DNA from: Gymnothorax reevesii
Lineage: Eukaryota > Chordata > Actinopteri > Anguilliformes > Muraenidae
Length of the DNA stretch: 64,000 nt
NCBI GenBank assembly: GCA_029721435.1
Contig: CM056576.1
Location: forward strand, 110,278,666 to 110,342,665
Direction of reading: 5' to 3'
How positions within the stretch are numbered: the first letter of the stretch is position 1; each line of letters opens with the position of its first letter. Shown one piece after another: positions 45,430 through 58,160 of the stretch. The notes under the pieces were generated by a model that was not told the DNA's origin, made no database searches, and was given only the letters and a program-made list of their open reading frames with translations. The position numbers and the translations under genes are program-made.

Positions 45430-46450
45430 CCCAAAACCAGTGAAGTTGGCACGCCCCTCAGACGCCACTGCATCACTCACCAGCATGATTCTGTCATTGA
45501 CATAACTAAATGGGCCCAGGAATACTTCAAGAAACCACTGTCTGTAAACACAGTCCGCCATGCCACCCACAGATGCCACCTAAAACTCTATCATGCAAAA
45601 GGGAAGCCATTGTTGAGAATGATCCAGAAGCGCGGCCGTGTTCTTTGGGCCAAGGCTCATGTAAAACAGACTGTAGCAAAGTGGCAAAGTGTCCTGTAGT
45701 CAGACGAGTCCAAATTTGACATTCTTGTTGGAAATCATGGGCGTTGTGTCCTCCGGGCTAAAGAGGAGAAAGACCACCCCGCCTGTTATCAGCGCTCAGT
45801 TCAAAAGCCAGCATCTCTGACAGTATTGGGATGCATTATTGCATATGGTGCTGGACACTTGCATGTTTTAAAAAGCACCATGAATTCTGAAAGGTATATA
45901 AAGGTTTTAGAGCAGTGTTTCCCAAACCTTTCCTGGCGTACCCCTTGTCCTGCATGCTTTTGGTCTCTCCCTGCTCCAGCTCTGGTGATTCAAATGATTC
46001 GCTTCTTATCAAGCAGCTTCAGGCATTAATAATGACCTGATCGTCTGAATCACCTGTGCTGGAGCAGGGAGAGATCTAAAGCATGCAGGACAAGGGGTAC
46101 GCCAGGAGAGGTTTGGGAAACACTGTTTTAGAGCAACATATGTTCCCCTCCAGACGACATCTATTCAAAAGGAAGGCCTTGTGTATTCCAGAAGGACAAT
46201 GCAAAACCACATACTGCAGCTATTACAACAGCATGGTTTCGTAGCAGAAGAATCTGTGTGCTGAACTGGCCTGCCTGCAGTCCTGATCTTTCACCGATTG
46301 AGAACATTTGGTGCATAATTAAGCGAAAAGTCTGTCAAAGGAGACTCAAAAGCTGGAAGCCTGTTTTAAACAAGAATGGGATGAAATTTCAACTGCTAAA
46401 CTCAAGAAACTTGTCTCCTCAATGCCCAGACACCTCCACTCTGCATTAAA
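45430..46450 (+). pseudogene. Tc1 transposase, multiply frameshifted
   Basis: Transposase code runs along the plus strand in several frames. The N-terminal part lies near 45470-45600 (ALSDATASLTSMILSLT-like text in the related minus copy), the QSDESKFD-type first catalytic region near 45690-45720, and the FQKDNAKPHTA second D region near 46180-46220. LNWPACSPDLSPIENIW with the catalytic E lies in the open frame at 46258-46449. Stops and shifts separate the blocks and the hAT MITE splits it, so it is inactive. Confidence 0.75.
45913..46125. mobile_element. hAT-type palindromic MITE nested in Tc1 element
   Basis: A 213-bp palindromic element: CAGTGTTTCCCAAACC at the left, GGTTTGGGAAACACTG at the right, with arms paired almost to the centre (CTGGCGTACCCCTTGTCC versus GGACAAGGGGTACGCCAG). 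The exact 8-bp duplication TTTTAGAG flanks it (45905-45912, 46126-46133). It inserted after the Tc1 element. Confidence 0.95.
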
Positions 46451-46700
46451 AAGAAGAGGGGATGCTACACCATGGTAAATAGGCCCCTGTCCCAACTTTT
46501 TTGAGACTTGTGGCAGCAATCAAATTTGAAATGAGCTCATTTTGTGGATAAAATTGTAAAATTTCTCCGTTTCAACATTTGCTACATTATTGCTTTTCTA
46601 TTGTGAATAAAATACTAACTGGTGTGATTTGAGAAGCATTGCGTTTTGATTTTATTCCCAATTAACTCTTTGTCCCAACTATTTTGGAATTGGGGTTGTA

Positions 46701-47689
46701 CATTAAATTTACTTACATTCAAAATATTCCATTTAACAAATTTTGTTGCGTAAGGTCCAAGTTGATAGCGTTTTGAAATCATCAAACCGAAAGGTTCTAA
46801 ACTGCAGAGTGACGTGACATCAAACAGCAGATATACTCTGATATGTTTTTGCATGAACCTTGTTTCATCAACTTCAAACAGTTTAAACTTGATGCAACTG
46901 AGTTTCTCACAACGTTTCATTTAACTGCATGGACTGATTCACAATGCAACTCTGAATGAAGTTTCATGAGTAACTTCAGCTTGCCAGTTCAGACGGCAGT
47001 TGCATTGACACGATAGGATATGTATTAGAATCTGGTACCACATGTATAAGTGACCCAGTTCAGAATTAGAATGGTCAGTTTCACTGCATTTTTTGCCATC
47101 AACTCTGTCATGGAAAAAATCTGATCTGTGCCACATTTGAGGGTAAAAAAAATCAGAGATGGGCCTCTTTTCACTGGCTGTCTGAATGTGGACTTAAGGC
47201 TCAGCTAAATTGGCTAAATGTAAAAAAAATCAGCTAAATTAAAAAAAATAAAATGGGCTGGGTGTCATCTGATTTGGACGGAGTACAGTGGGAGTGTGCT
47301 TTGTAGTCTGAGGAGCTAAAATTTCTAGTGGGTTTTGGGAAAAAACAGTTACAATGTTCTCCAGTCCAAAAACAAGAATAAGCCAAGCTGATATCAATGT
47401 CAGGTCCGAAAACCAGCATCTGTCAAAGTAGGAGGGTGTGTCAGGGAACGCAACATGACTGATTTTCTCATTTGCACGGGCACCATTGATGCCGCAACAC
47501 TGTTGTTTTTGGCAGCCATTTTTGGTTTAGTTTTAGTCTTATTATTTTGGACAAAATGCTTATTAGTTTTAGTCACATTTTAGTCATTTCTATCATTGAT
47601 AGTTCTAGTCTAGTTTAAGTCATTAATTTTACCAAAAAAAAAAGACTTTAAAAGATTAAATTAGGCCAATACCTTCATAGGACATTGTA
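46701..47689. other. no gene recognised
   Basis: AT-rich sequence. Local short repeats of TCAGCTAAATT occur at 47202-47240 and TTTTAGTC at 47529-47590. No supported frame. Confidence 0.35.
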
Positions 47690-47830
47690 ATCGATTATTA
47701 TTGCAATCAATTACTGTTAGCACTTGTACTTGTCTCCTAGGAGCTCTGCACTTTTGTACTGATCTTGTGCACTTTTGTACGTCGCTCTGGATAAGAGCGT
47801 CAGCTAAGAACCTGTAATGTAATATGTAAT
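47690..47830 (+). mobile_element. LINE2/SINE-type 3' tail
   Basis: GTCGCTCTGGATAAGAGCGT, then CAGCTAAGAACCTGTAATGT and a TAATG-type terminal repeat. This tail is shared by L2-clade LINEs and dependent SINEs across fishes, where it is the reverse-transcriptase recognition end. The upstream CTTTTGTACT repeats are typical of the same family. No 5' part is present, as expected for 5'-truncated retroposition. Confidence 0.75.
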
Positions 47831-50670
47831 GGTCGACAGGCTGTGTTGCAATTCATAAAGCAACACTTAACTCTATTAACACTTTTGTATAATAACCAGA
47901 TTCCTTACCAGTTTGACAGCACTAGCCTAGACTTTACCATCCATAGAGATGCAATTCTGTTATGATGTACTTGCTGATCTACTAAGAATAATGCTTTAAC
48001 ACAGATCAAGAGGTTACAGTCAGTGGAATCAATGTTCATCACTCCAAGACAGTCAACAGACAAAACATTCTTTCTTGTGGTTTTATTTCTGAGAACCTAT
48101 TAAAGTGCAATTATCACACACAAGCCCAAAATATGAGCAATTGATGGGGAACACAAATGCTCAACGTGACCTTGTCTGCCACTGCCAGTGCAATTGAGAA
48201 CATGCATATGATCGCTCTGACTATTATGAAGCACAACAGACATTAGCTTATACAATCCACAGCAAAATACAGCAAAAAGCACAGTCTGTGGTTATGGCTG
48301 TGTGACGTCACAGTCAGACCCTTGTGGCTTTAGCCCAACAGTAGACTCGATGTATAATAACAAAACACATAACTCGACCCGTTTAATATGTTGCAACGCG
48401 CTGATAGAGCACAAATATGCCATGACGAACACATGACTAGAAGATGCCCACGCTGTCCGTTAATGTCAATATGCTGGCTAAACATGCTACTAACATTAGA
48501 GTAGCCAGGTGTGCTGCTGCTCATTTAGACATAAGGAACACCAGCAGGTCTGAAAAGCTTCATTTCCACCCATATGTTTCACAATAACTCAAATATCAGT
48601 GATCTGATTAAGGGGGAAAAATTATAAGTATTTTTGGCTAATCATTATATCAATTGATTTGCAATTGTTTAGCACATCTGAAAAATGATTTGCAAAAATT
48701 ATAAAACAGTCAATCAGATTTTAAATGATTAAAAGCTTTTTTTATTTTTTCCAAACGACAAATTACAATTACCCGAGAAATACAACTCCATTCTGAAGGC
48801 AAAACAAATTATTTCCAAAAGGTATCAATTTTACCCAGAACAGTCTTAATTTAATACAGAACACCGTTTCCTAGTGAAATTTCTGTAAACCACTCGTAGC
48901 CTGCAAGTACAGCTGTCTTATCTATACCTTATCTATACCTAAACCTATACTAGCTGCTTAACACCTGATCAGAGACGCGAAAGGATCCATTTCCATTAAA
49001 ATCTAGTCACAAAAAACACTCTCCAACTCAGAGTTGACGATTCAGAGTTAAAGCCGGAAAAAGTGGAGGTCGAATGAGGAATTCTCACCGTTAGGGCGGA
49101 AACCAAATCATACCGCCATAATATAACAATGATTACAAAGATTTCCCTGAACTAGCGTCAGCACGATAAGAAGAAATCCTAGCTTATATGGCAAGCTTTA
49201 TAATCTAAAAAGTAACGCAATACGCAATAGCGTGCGCAACTAGATAATGCATAATGCTTTTTTGGACTCTGGTGCAGCACTGCATTGTATCCCATCAAGG
49301 ACAAATTAAATTCATGTTAGAACATCAAATAACATTTTTTTGTACTGCTTTCAATATAGCTACAGGGTGAGTAGACTTGGCACTTCTCAAATCAGTCAGA
49401 TGTTCCAATTTTTTATTTTTTTTTTGTAATTGGGATCATATCTTGAATCAAACAGTGATTATTGTAGTAAAAAAAACTACACATAATCCTGAAAAATTCC
49501 TGTTGGAGATTTAAACTGGTTGACCTCCTAAGTTTGTGAAATTGTTTTTTGATAATAATAGATTGATTTCTAACATTTTGGCACCTAAAAATGATGTTTA
49601 CTCATCTCACTTCTACCCTCATTTGTAATGCCCAACTACTGCAGCAGCAGCATTAGCATAACCATATATATTTAAACCTATATTAATGAGACTGCTTGAC
49701 GAGAACATTTGGTGTTGTCAGCCTGTTTTTCTTCACACTTGACATTTTCTAAGCAGCTTTTTTATATTGTCCATGGCTACCCAACTGATCAGCAGGATTC
49801 ATTAAACAGAATTAAAATTAAGATCCCCTGATCGCCTGAACAAGCTAGGAAATTATCACCACATTACCCAATCAAGCATATAACTCCATTGAGATCTTGA
49901 CAACTGGCAACGCTGACACAATTTTTAACAGCCGAGTAGCAGCTAATGGAGTTACTTTCATTTGAATAGGTTTTGTCTTTTTATATTGTTCAATACGATG
50001 TTGAAAAATGCAGAGTGGCACAGAAATTAGGTAAAAAGTTTCCGGGCCCAGAGACGAGTGTTCATTACCAAACTGTGGCGCAGAGAGTACAGCAAAGGCC
50101 AACATGTCTCTATCTACGAATCACTGAGTTTCCAAGCGGCTCAACTCCAGTGACTGAGAGGTCTGCATATCTTTTAACAAAGAAGGTTACTGTCTTGTAA
50201 TTTCAGCTTAAAGTATCCCAATGATACCCACTTGAAAGGAAATAAAGTAAAAGTATATGGGTTATAATATACGGGTGGAAAAAATATATATATTTTTCCC
50301 CTTTGCTGGAAAACAGTGTTCCTTGGAATTGAGCCCTTTGTAAACTCAAGGATTTATATGTATGTATATCAGTCAGAAAAGTTAAGGAAAACAAAAGTGC
50401 TAGATGGGGACGAAGGCCATACTTTGAGCCAGAGTGAAAGGTCATTGTGGTAAAAAACTTTGATGAGGCACGCCTAGTCACCGAGGCAAGTCCACAAAAT
50501 CAAGTTCCTAATGCAGGCAGTTTGAGAGGAATTGCCAAGACAAAGTTTTAAAGGTGAAAGTAAGTGAGGCAAGGTCAAAGGACATTCAGGTATGAAACCT
50601 CGATGAGGCACGCCTACCCACCAAGCCAAGTCCACACATGCAAAATCAAGAGTTCCTAATCCAAAGCTGC
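47831..50670. other. no gene or repeat recognised
   Basis: Only short motif-free frames. One TGACGTCA site occurs near 48303. Confidence 0.35.
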
Positions 50671-50945
50671 CAGATAGCTCACTCACAAAGCATCGCGCTG
50701 CGAAGCAGAAGTGACTATCACGTTGCGGGTTTAATCCCCGCCTTGCACCAACTAGCAGTGGTTGGCAGCTTTCTCAGAGTAGTGCACAACTGGCCATTGC
50801 ACTTCAAGGTTGCAAATTGGGAAGGGACTGCCGGGGAGGGAAAATAATAGTCGCCTTGTTCGTTGCTCAAGCGCCTCCCGTTGGTCAGACGGGCGCTCGT
50901 CAGGAAGATTCTAAGCCTGGTCATGTCCGGGTATCCTCCGCCCAG
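50671..50945 (+). mobile_element. tRNA-derived SINE, plus-strand copy
   Basis: The head 50672-50742 contains AGATAGCTCACTCAC (D-arm/A-box side) and GCGGGTTTAATCCCCGC, a T-arm with a perfect 5-bp stem around a B-box-like loop. The body (50770-50945) matches the reverse complement of 2022-2206. The acceptor and anticodon stems are not intact. Homology with the other copy ends near the GTATCCTCCGC block; the 3' end of the SINE may lie further on, to about 51020. Confidence 0.72.
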
Positions 50946-51094
50946 ACCATCACGCTTCCTCCTACATGTCTGACAGTTGATGTCACGCACTGAGGAACCA
51001 TCCTTTCATCGACTCGACGGTGTACTAAAAACCAAGGCAACCATACCTTTTGTTAAAAACTTCTGACAGTTCACCACTTACCTTTGTGCCATTT

Positions 51095-51179
51095 CAAGCT
51101 ATTCGTTGGACTGGAACTGCATAAATTTCAATAAAAAACTGGAAAAATTGGGGTGTCCTAAACTTTTGACTGGTAGTGT
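51095..51179 (+). mobile_element. Tc1-like terminal fragment
   Basis: Ends CTAAACTTTTGACTGGTAGT followed by GTA, the well-known terminus of a fish Tc1 family whose ends read CCAAACTTTTGACTGGTA. The upstream AATTTCAATAAAAAACTGG also fits the family's 3' region. No transposase or opposite end was seen. Confidence 0.65.
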
Positions 51180-52689
51180 AAATAAAAGACTTTTGACTTT
51201 CATAATTGGGTGATTCAAGCATGGAGTGAGCGAGGCCATCTCTAAAACAACAAATAGATTGGTTAATTGAGGAGCACAGGAAAGAGGGGAAAAGTCTTTT
51301 ACTGGCCAGAGAGAAGATGTAATGTATTTTTTTTCCGATAGCATTTTCAGACAGTAACATACCTTGCATATAATGGAAAAAGGAAAAAGAGCTGATCCTT
51401 GAAAATTTTCCCTCATTTTGCTAAACTTTCAAGCACCATTTTCAGGGAGCAATGCTTTTTTTCCCTTTGGATCGTGTTACAAAATGTAATAATTCATAGT
51501 TCAATGCATGGATAACCATTGTATTGAAACTTTTCACAATGTTAACTATTTCCAAATGTGCTCTGGAAATAAGAATTTCAAACAGCATAGTAAAATAGTT
51601 GTCAGACATTAGACAATGGGTTCTGTCAAAATATAATCTGACTCTCCATTAGTCTGCTCAAGCTAATTAAATTGCTTCCTCTGCACTGCTGAGTGACTTA
51701 TTTCAAAATTACTTCAATATTTCATCCATGAGTGGTAATAAAATTAAAATGAAAATATAACCATGTAAATGTCAGAGACATTTTATTCACCTGTGCAAAT
51801 TATCATTTTCCAAAGCAGTGAACAGAGAGGTTTTAATAAATAAAAAGCTGATCAGAAACAAACTCAAGCTTGGCAGTCACATTGCTTAAAATCACATTAA
51901 GGCAGAATGGCACATCTTGGTCTAAAGCGGAGCAGCTGAACAAATTATCATGAAACACACAGCCACAACTTCTCCTTGTCGGGCCCTTGTTCAATGAAGA
52001 TATCTGTGTGTGTTTTTCCCTTTTTTCGTCAAGTACTATCAGGTACAGACGGGTTGACTTTGAAAACAGGAATCGATATGAATTAGCGCATGACCGAAAA
52101 GCCAATGAACAGGTGTTATCAGACTTCTCTCTTGTTGGCTAAGTAATAATTGATTTTTCATGTAATTTTAATTGCATCAACCCATAACAACGTTTGCTTA
52201 CATTTAAAATTTGCCTGCTATCACCATTAATCTAATCTTTACATAGCCAATGTACAAATTATGTACCTAAAAAAATAGGTCAATAATGACATCCTGAAGT
52301 TCAAAAATTCAAGGTTTGAAATCCAAAAATGTCTTACACCAAGCACTGTGACTTAACAGGAATGCGCAGTAGTGAGGAAATTGTTTGCTGCAATCCTATT
52401 TGATGTGTAGAGAATTTTTCTTTACCATTAAATCATACTTTTCCCAGCCCTCTTTCGCTTGCATGACAGTTGCATCATGCCCGCTTACAGTGAGCCTGGA
52501 TGCCTCTTATCATCACTTGTCACTTTTTACATCTAAAAGCAGTCTCTTGACAGCTTACCGTTCCAAACTGTTGTGAATTTTCAAACTATAGGCGCCTTGT
52601 TCTCTGCCTTTCCTCTAAACATAATTCCAGACAATTAGGGGCTATAATTAATAGCCCCTAATCAAGAAAATCAAGAAAAACTGTGATGC
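51180..52689. other. no gene recognised; one small palindrome
   Basis: The perfect 12-bp inverted repeat ATTAGGGGCTAT (52634-52645) / ATAGCCCCTAAT (52651-52662) surrounds a 5-nt loop. Otherwise unique AT-rich sequence. Confidence 0.5.
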
Positions 52690-52694
52690 GCAAG

Positions 52695-53095
52695 CCCTAC
52701 AAGGGCAGCTCAGTGGTCCAGTGAATGACAGTGTTGCCTCGCAACAAGAAGCTGCCCTGTTTAAATTTTGAACTTTGATCTTTGACCTGTGTTGGAAATG
52801 CATATTCACCCTTTGAAAGATTATGGGGTTTTAGTAATAGGTGCTTCAATTTTCTCCTGAGGTCCAAAGCAATTGGGCAAATAAAGTCTCTAAACTACCA
52901 GTAGTTGTAATAGTGATAGAGAATGATGAATGCCCTACAGTGGACTGGCAATTTATGCAGGGTGTAGTTCTGGCTGTCATCCATAGTACTCTGGGACTCA
53001 CAGATTTCACAGTTTTCACTAGCTCCCCCCACAACTCAGAACAGGACTAAATGTTTTAGAAAATGGTTAGATGTATGTATGGATGGAAATAAAAC
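52695..53095 (+). mobile_element. old tRNA-derived SINE with GATGG tail
   Basis: Along its length it follows a common fish SINE-like repeat: GGGCAGCTCAGTGGTCCAGT (tRNA-like head), GTGTTGCCTCGCAACAAGAA, a GGTGCTTCAATTTTCTCCTG block (consensus GGTGCTCCGGTTTCCTCC), CAGTGGACTGGCAATTTATG (consensus GACTGGCGACCTGTCCAGGG), and a terminal ATGTATGTATGGATGG. It is heavily diverged, hence old. Confidence 0.7.
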
Positions 53096-56000
53096 ATACC
53101 ACTGGAAATGTATTTTCATCAGGACTACGTCGCCATTTCAGACATGCAAACATACCTGTATGAAGGCATTTTGTTCGCACTTGGAAGTATAAAAATAGAA
53201 TCCCTCAGCTCATCGGGACTACAGTAATTACTCTGCAGTGTCTTTCAGAAATCTCTTCGCATACCGGGGAAAACCCTTCAAAGGATTTTGAAAAACCATT
53301 TACCACTCAACTAAAGGCAGTTACCTTTTTTCGCTTTCTCAAGGGAAGGGGCTGTCTAACTATTCCTCCAGGATTGACACAAGTGCGAGAGCAGATGAGC
53401 CTTTTATTTGTACAGGCAATCCAAACGGTGAGCCACATTTCAGATTCATGTCAAAGCACAGAAATAAATTAACAGAGTGATGCACAGAGCTGGCCAGGTA
53501 CACTGAGAGTCGAACAAGACTTCACATGTTGCTAAAGAGGGGTAAGGAGTTTGGGGATTAAAGAAGGGCTGCTGATCGTTTGTGAATGGGTCGCAGAGGC
53601 GTACGGTCAGAGCAGCAGTGAGACTGGTCATTTGAAGTCAAATATCAATTGGACAGTGCCAAGGGAAGTGTCACTGTCTTTGACTCCAATAGTTAGAATA
53701 TGTGTAGGATTTAGTTTTCTGCCATTAGAGAGGACCTGCCTCCTCTCAGTCTCCATAAAAAACAAATAGCATGGGCTGGCATCAAGTTTTCTATACAACC
53801 AACACCTATGATACTCAAATCATATCCGTGGAGGTCAAGAATGTCATTGTTTTTTTAAAAACAGAGATTTTGTAATTTATTTTGTATCGGAAATCCAACA
53901 CAAGTATGATTCTGATAAATATTTGGTTTATGGGAGAATTCACTTTTGAAAGTCATTGAGGAGTTTATTCAATTTTATTCTAGTCAAGTGAGCTTCATTG
54001 GTAAGATGAGCATGTCGTGCCCTGAATGCAAAAATAATTATACCAGCAGAGCGCATTTAATGAATGCATTCATGAATGAAGAATAAAACAAATTCATAAG
54101 TAATCATGTTCCAAAATTAATCTGTGACATTATTACCACCGATTCTCTTTTATACAAATGTTCATCTGCAATAAAAAGTACATCACTGGTTCTTCCCTGC
54201 TCCTTTTGTAACATTGTCTGGTCTATAAAAGCTTATTTTGTATCTAGTATTGCAGCTGGATTATAATACTTTACTACCTAAAATGTCTGCCAGTCAGTTT
54301 GTGTCATCTAGTTTTGAGCTCTGCGTGTTTCGGTAAATTAACGATATAGAAAAACTTAATCGCCTTTCAGAGTTTTATTAATAGGAACAAGCCCCCAGGT
54401 GTTTATTGGTCTCCAGGATTAGGACCGCATTCCGGTTAATCCTGTGTTCCAGTATGTTTCCTGAGCCAGTTCATGAGGAACACCTCCTAAGCCTTCTTCG
54501 CTGTCCAGCATTGGGACTGCGTTCCTGTGAAACCCCTCAGTTCAACTGTCAAGCAGTCCTGCTTCAGCGAGGGGAGTTACCTCCTGGTTTCTGCCCCGGG
54601 TTGGCCACTGACCTGACAAGGACATTTCCCTTCCTTCTCCTGTCACTAACGACTTAGCTGGACTGCCCTCTTCCCAGTTTGGCACAGCAGCCTCTCCCTC
54701 TCCAATAACCGTATTCCTACTAATAACTGCTGCCTTGTGGGTTTTACCCTGAATCTGCACCTGGTTTCTTGGCTGTGTCATAACATAGTTTATTTCATTG
54801 TCTGCTATGAAATCCATTCTTGAATCCCTTCTTTAGACGAAGACAAAGAATATTGGAGTTCAATAATCCAAAATCAAGCCTTATGATGAGAAATTATGTA
54901 GCAAACAAAAAGAGTGACCCCACAAACTGATCAAATCATCAAATAACTGTGCTTCTGCATGAGTGTGCTCAAAGAAGCTGATCTTAAAATTCTTTCCAAA
55001 GATGATTTTTGAGAAAGTCGCATAAAAAGAGAACTTCAGTTGCTTAAGTACCTCACAAAAAATACTCTTTAAGCCTAAGATCCAACAAAATCAGGAATCC
55101 CACACTAGATGAGCAACTTTGTGGATGCGCAAAAAAAAAAAAAAAACATTCCGCAAAACAAGCAAGGCAAAGTATAGCGTAGTTGCTCAAAACCATGGCA
55201 CAATAAATAGAGAGCACAAATGCCACAGTGAATTGGAAGACCAAGTACGGGGAGCAGACAGTAAAACTGCAACAACAGCAGTCACAAAGTGCACTGGTAA
55301 TCAAGAAATGGCTGCAGTCAATAAATCCCAGTTAGTGGTTGGAGGCTGAGGGGAGACTAGGTCCACTTTACCTGCATGTTGCCTCCTTGGAAATATGCAG
55401 TTTACATCTGTGTAACTTTCTCCTTGAGAAAGGAAGATTGACTTTCTTTAAGGAAATTATCCATAGCTGAGTCAAGCAGAATGCCAAAAAATTGAGGCAT
55501 GCACATAAGGTTAACATCTGTGCAAAGTCTCAGGAAAATGAACCAAAGCATAAAATGAAAGTAATAATTTTTCTTATGACGCAGCCCAACCCTGCTTTCC
55601 TCTTCACACGAGTCCTTATCCCGTTTAATCCCAAATTTTTCCTCGCAATGTACATGCAGGCATTTTGCTCCTTAAACCTCCCTAACACATTTTTTGATTT
55701 CATGATGGGAAAGTTAAGTTAGAAGTTGCATTTCTTTGCTCTTTCAGAGCTTCTTTTAGAGCTTTGTCACAAATGTGTCCGGTGGGATTAAACGAGTTAG
55801 AGTCACAGTGTCTTTCAGAAACCTCATATTATTTATTATGAAAACAATGTAGAGCTACACTGGCGAGTGAGAAAATTATTTGGTATAGAATTAATCATGG
55901 CTTGAAGATGAGCCTGGTATCAAAATGTAGGTCAATAAGAGATCTTTTGTATACTATAACTTGATTTGATCATCAGCCTTTCCCACATGGTGAAATGACC

Positions 56001-56479
56001 CCTTCAAGTTTCCCTCATGTGCATTTTTCTCAGGTGAATTGCAAGAAAACACTTGACACATCTATGGTTCCAACATTTGTTTTTATGACACTCTATCATG
56101 GTTATTGAATTGGTGCAGTGTTGCTATTGAAACTTGAAGCTTGAAGCTGGTTACAGATGAAATTTCATATTAAAAATTCCAGAATTTCGTTAAAGATCAT
56201 GACACCTAGAATGGACATACAGTTGATTTAATTGCAGTTTTTAACAAGGCTCCAATTGTCTTTCCATTCTGAAAATTTCATTTAGCTATCTCTTACACAT
56301 GAAGTTATGAGAGCTCAAAAATGCTAGAAAAAAATGACACGAGAAATGTCGACCTACCTAATAAGTTTGCAATAACTTAGCAGCCATTGTTGTATGCAAT
56401 AAGTAGAGGCATGTAATCTTCTGAATTATCACCAATTTACCCACCAACATCAAACTTGTATATACTACAACTGTGACAC
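53096..56479. other. no gene or repeat recognised
   Basis: An A18 tract lies at 55130-55147. The block 54390-54660 is GC-richer with a 60-codon frame interrupted by stops; no family recognised. Confidence 0.35.
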
Positions 56480-56720
56480 TGGCCACGTTTGCATGGACAG
56501 TTTAATTCCACTTTCATTCGGAATTAAAATTCTTGTTAAAAGTGGTCATGTAAACACCTCAATCGGAATGAAAATGGCCATTCCAATTTCAAATTGAATT
56601 CGATTAAAGGGGATGGTATATTCCGTTTGTCATTCCAATTGAAAGAATCTTTCATACATGTAAATAGTCATTCCTCTTAAAGTTCATTCCGTTCTTTCTG
56701 CGCATGCTCGCTACCTTTCC
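56480..56720. mobile_element. possible MITE fragment (GTTTGCATGGACA type)
   Basis: GGCCACGTTTGCATGGACA, repeated ATTCCAATT/GGAATTAAA text, CATGTAAAC and TGCGCATGCTC resemble a fish DNA-transposon end family with GTTTACATGGACA termini. Several ATTCC/GGAAT inverted pairs occur inside. The second terminus is not clear. Confidence 0.4.
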
Positions 56721-57205
56721 CTTCCAATATTCTACCTCCCTTCTGCTCAGTGGCCACTTTATTAGGTAAAGCTCTACACCTGCTTGTTAATGCTAATTAG
56801 ACAACAATTTCAATGACAACTTAGTGCATTACACCATACAGCCATGGACTCCATTTCATTTGCAAGGAAGCTTCCTACGTAGGTAGCATTCTTAGGAAAT
56901 ATGGCTGCTCACGACTGCCTTATTTCAGTAGGAAGCAAAGGAAACTTCCTGATTGGGTTTCTTGGTTGGGCAAAATTTCAAAGAAACATCACGTGATTCT
57001 CCCGCAGAGAGGGAAATCTCAAAATTCCTTCCAGGGAGTTCCTTCCAGAATAGATTCGCTATTTGGGTTACTGACACATAATGGCAACTGTTTTTATAAA
57101 TTTCAAGAATTATTTCATCATTAAATTCCCTGCTCATAGGTGAGAAATTTATTATGCTGATGTTGAATTGGCAATTGGCTGTTTTGTCAAAAATGATGTT
57201 TAAAC

Positions 57206-57546
57206 GTGCACTATGCAAGTTTCTTTACTTTCACTTCTGTTGACATTCGAATTAAAACAAAACAGAGGTAGCCTGCCCCTCCTTCCAATAGTTCCCTCCT
57301 TCCCATGCTTCCGTAACTGCCAACTCGTGTCAGTGATTGGCCGGGACAGTTTGTTATGTTTTGGGGCACAGCCTGTGCCCCTTGTGTTTATTTGCAGTTT
57401 GTGACGCCTGTGCGGTCTCCAGAGCCCGGGTTTTTTTTTTTTTACAGTGAATTTAGGGGCAGGCAGCTAGCGAATTGTGGAGAGATGTCAGCAAATTGAG
57501 AAAAAAATATAATCGCGCAGAAATGAAACAAACTTGCATTGCGCAC
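57206..57546. mobile_element. MITE-like element inside Tc1 remnant
   Basis: The left GTGCACTATGCAAGTTT and the right AAACTTGCATTGCGCAC are inverted at 15 of 17 positions. Nothing coding lies between them; the interior contains GC-rich text and a T12 run. A target duplication was not identified, so the borders are provisional. Confidence 0.5.
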
Positions 57547-57739
57547 CTTTTAATTAGAAAATTGCTTCAATTTTTTTGGAGCACTGATGCTCCGCAAAGT
57601 ATACCGACAGCAGGGTAAGAGTAATAATTAGTGAGGGTTCTCATGGAAACCAATGGCACTGCACTGTGATGTATGTTGCTTCCTTGTTAGAGTGCTTCAA
57701 TTAATATGACCTTTCGAACAACTTGTTCCAAACAACTTA

Positions 57740-58160
57740 TTGTTAACAACCATCCTGGGGAATAGGTCCCTTAATACCAATTGAGCATTATTTCAATGTC
57801 ACAGCGTTCCTGAGTATTGTTGACGGCCTTTCGCGACCCTTTATTGCTGCAGTCTACCCTTCTTCTAATTGATACTTCCCACAGCATAACTGGCAAATTC
57901 ATTTCAAGCTGGTTTCAAAAACATGACTGTAAGTTAGTTTATTCCAATGGCCTCCACACAACAGGTCTCAATCCAATAGACCATCTTTGGGAAGTGGTGG
58001 TACGTGAGATTTGCAGCTTGAATGTGCAATCAATAAATCTGCTGCAACCGTGTGATGCTATCATGTTAAGATAGACCACAATCTCTAAGGAATATTTCAA
58101 GACCTTGTTGAGTCCATGCCATGAATAATTTCAGACTGCTCTGGGGCAAGTAGGGGGGAG
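57740..58160 (+). pseudogene. Tc1 transposase C-terminal fragment
   Basis: The frame at 57817-58074 reads ITGKFISSWF, NGLHTTGLNPIDHLWEVV and REICSLNVQSINLLQ, matching the last third of a Tc1 transposase. The catalytic E of the SPDLNPIEHLWDVV motif is replaced by D (NPIDHLW), and the preceding PDN block with the second catalytic D has decayed to DTSHSIT. Code continues out of frame to about 58160. Confidence 0.78.

Larger units (their letters stand above)
45183..46698 (+). mobile_element. Tc1-type element, copy 3 (CAACCCC termini), plus strand
   Basis: Ends CAACCACAATTCCGAAATAG and, inverted, CTATTTTGGAATTGGGGTTG, flanked by TA (45181-45182, 46699-46700). It is the same family as 11641-13010 in the opposite orientation, and here the full transposase length is retained except for indels. 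A 213-bp hAT MITE interrupts the gene at 45913-46125. The 5' leader that is long in the other two copies (AGCCTTCACAGG text) is missing. Confidence 0.9.

Noticed and set aside
50672..50742. tRNA gene
   Set aside because: The T-arm is good, but the acceptor and anticodon stems are not complementary, and the segment continues into a SINE body found elsewhere.
54406..54817. Opposing frames in a GC-richer block
   Set aside because: The frames are mutual antisense shadows with no domain motifs; stops interrupt any longer reading.
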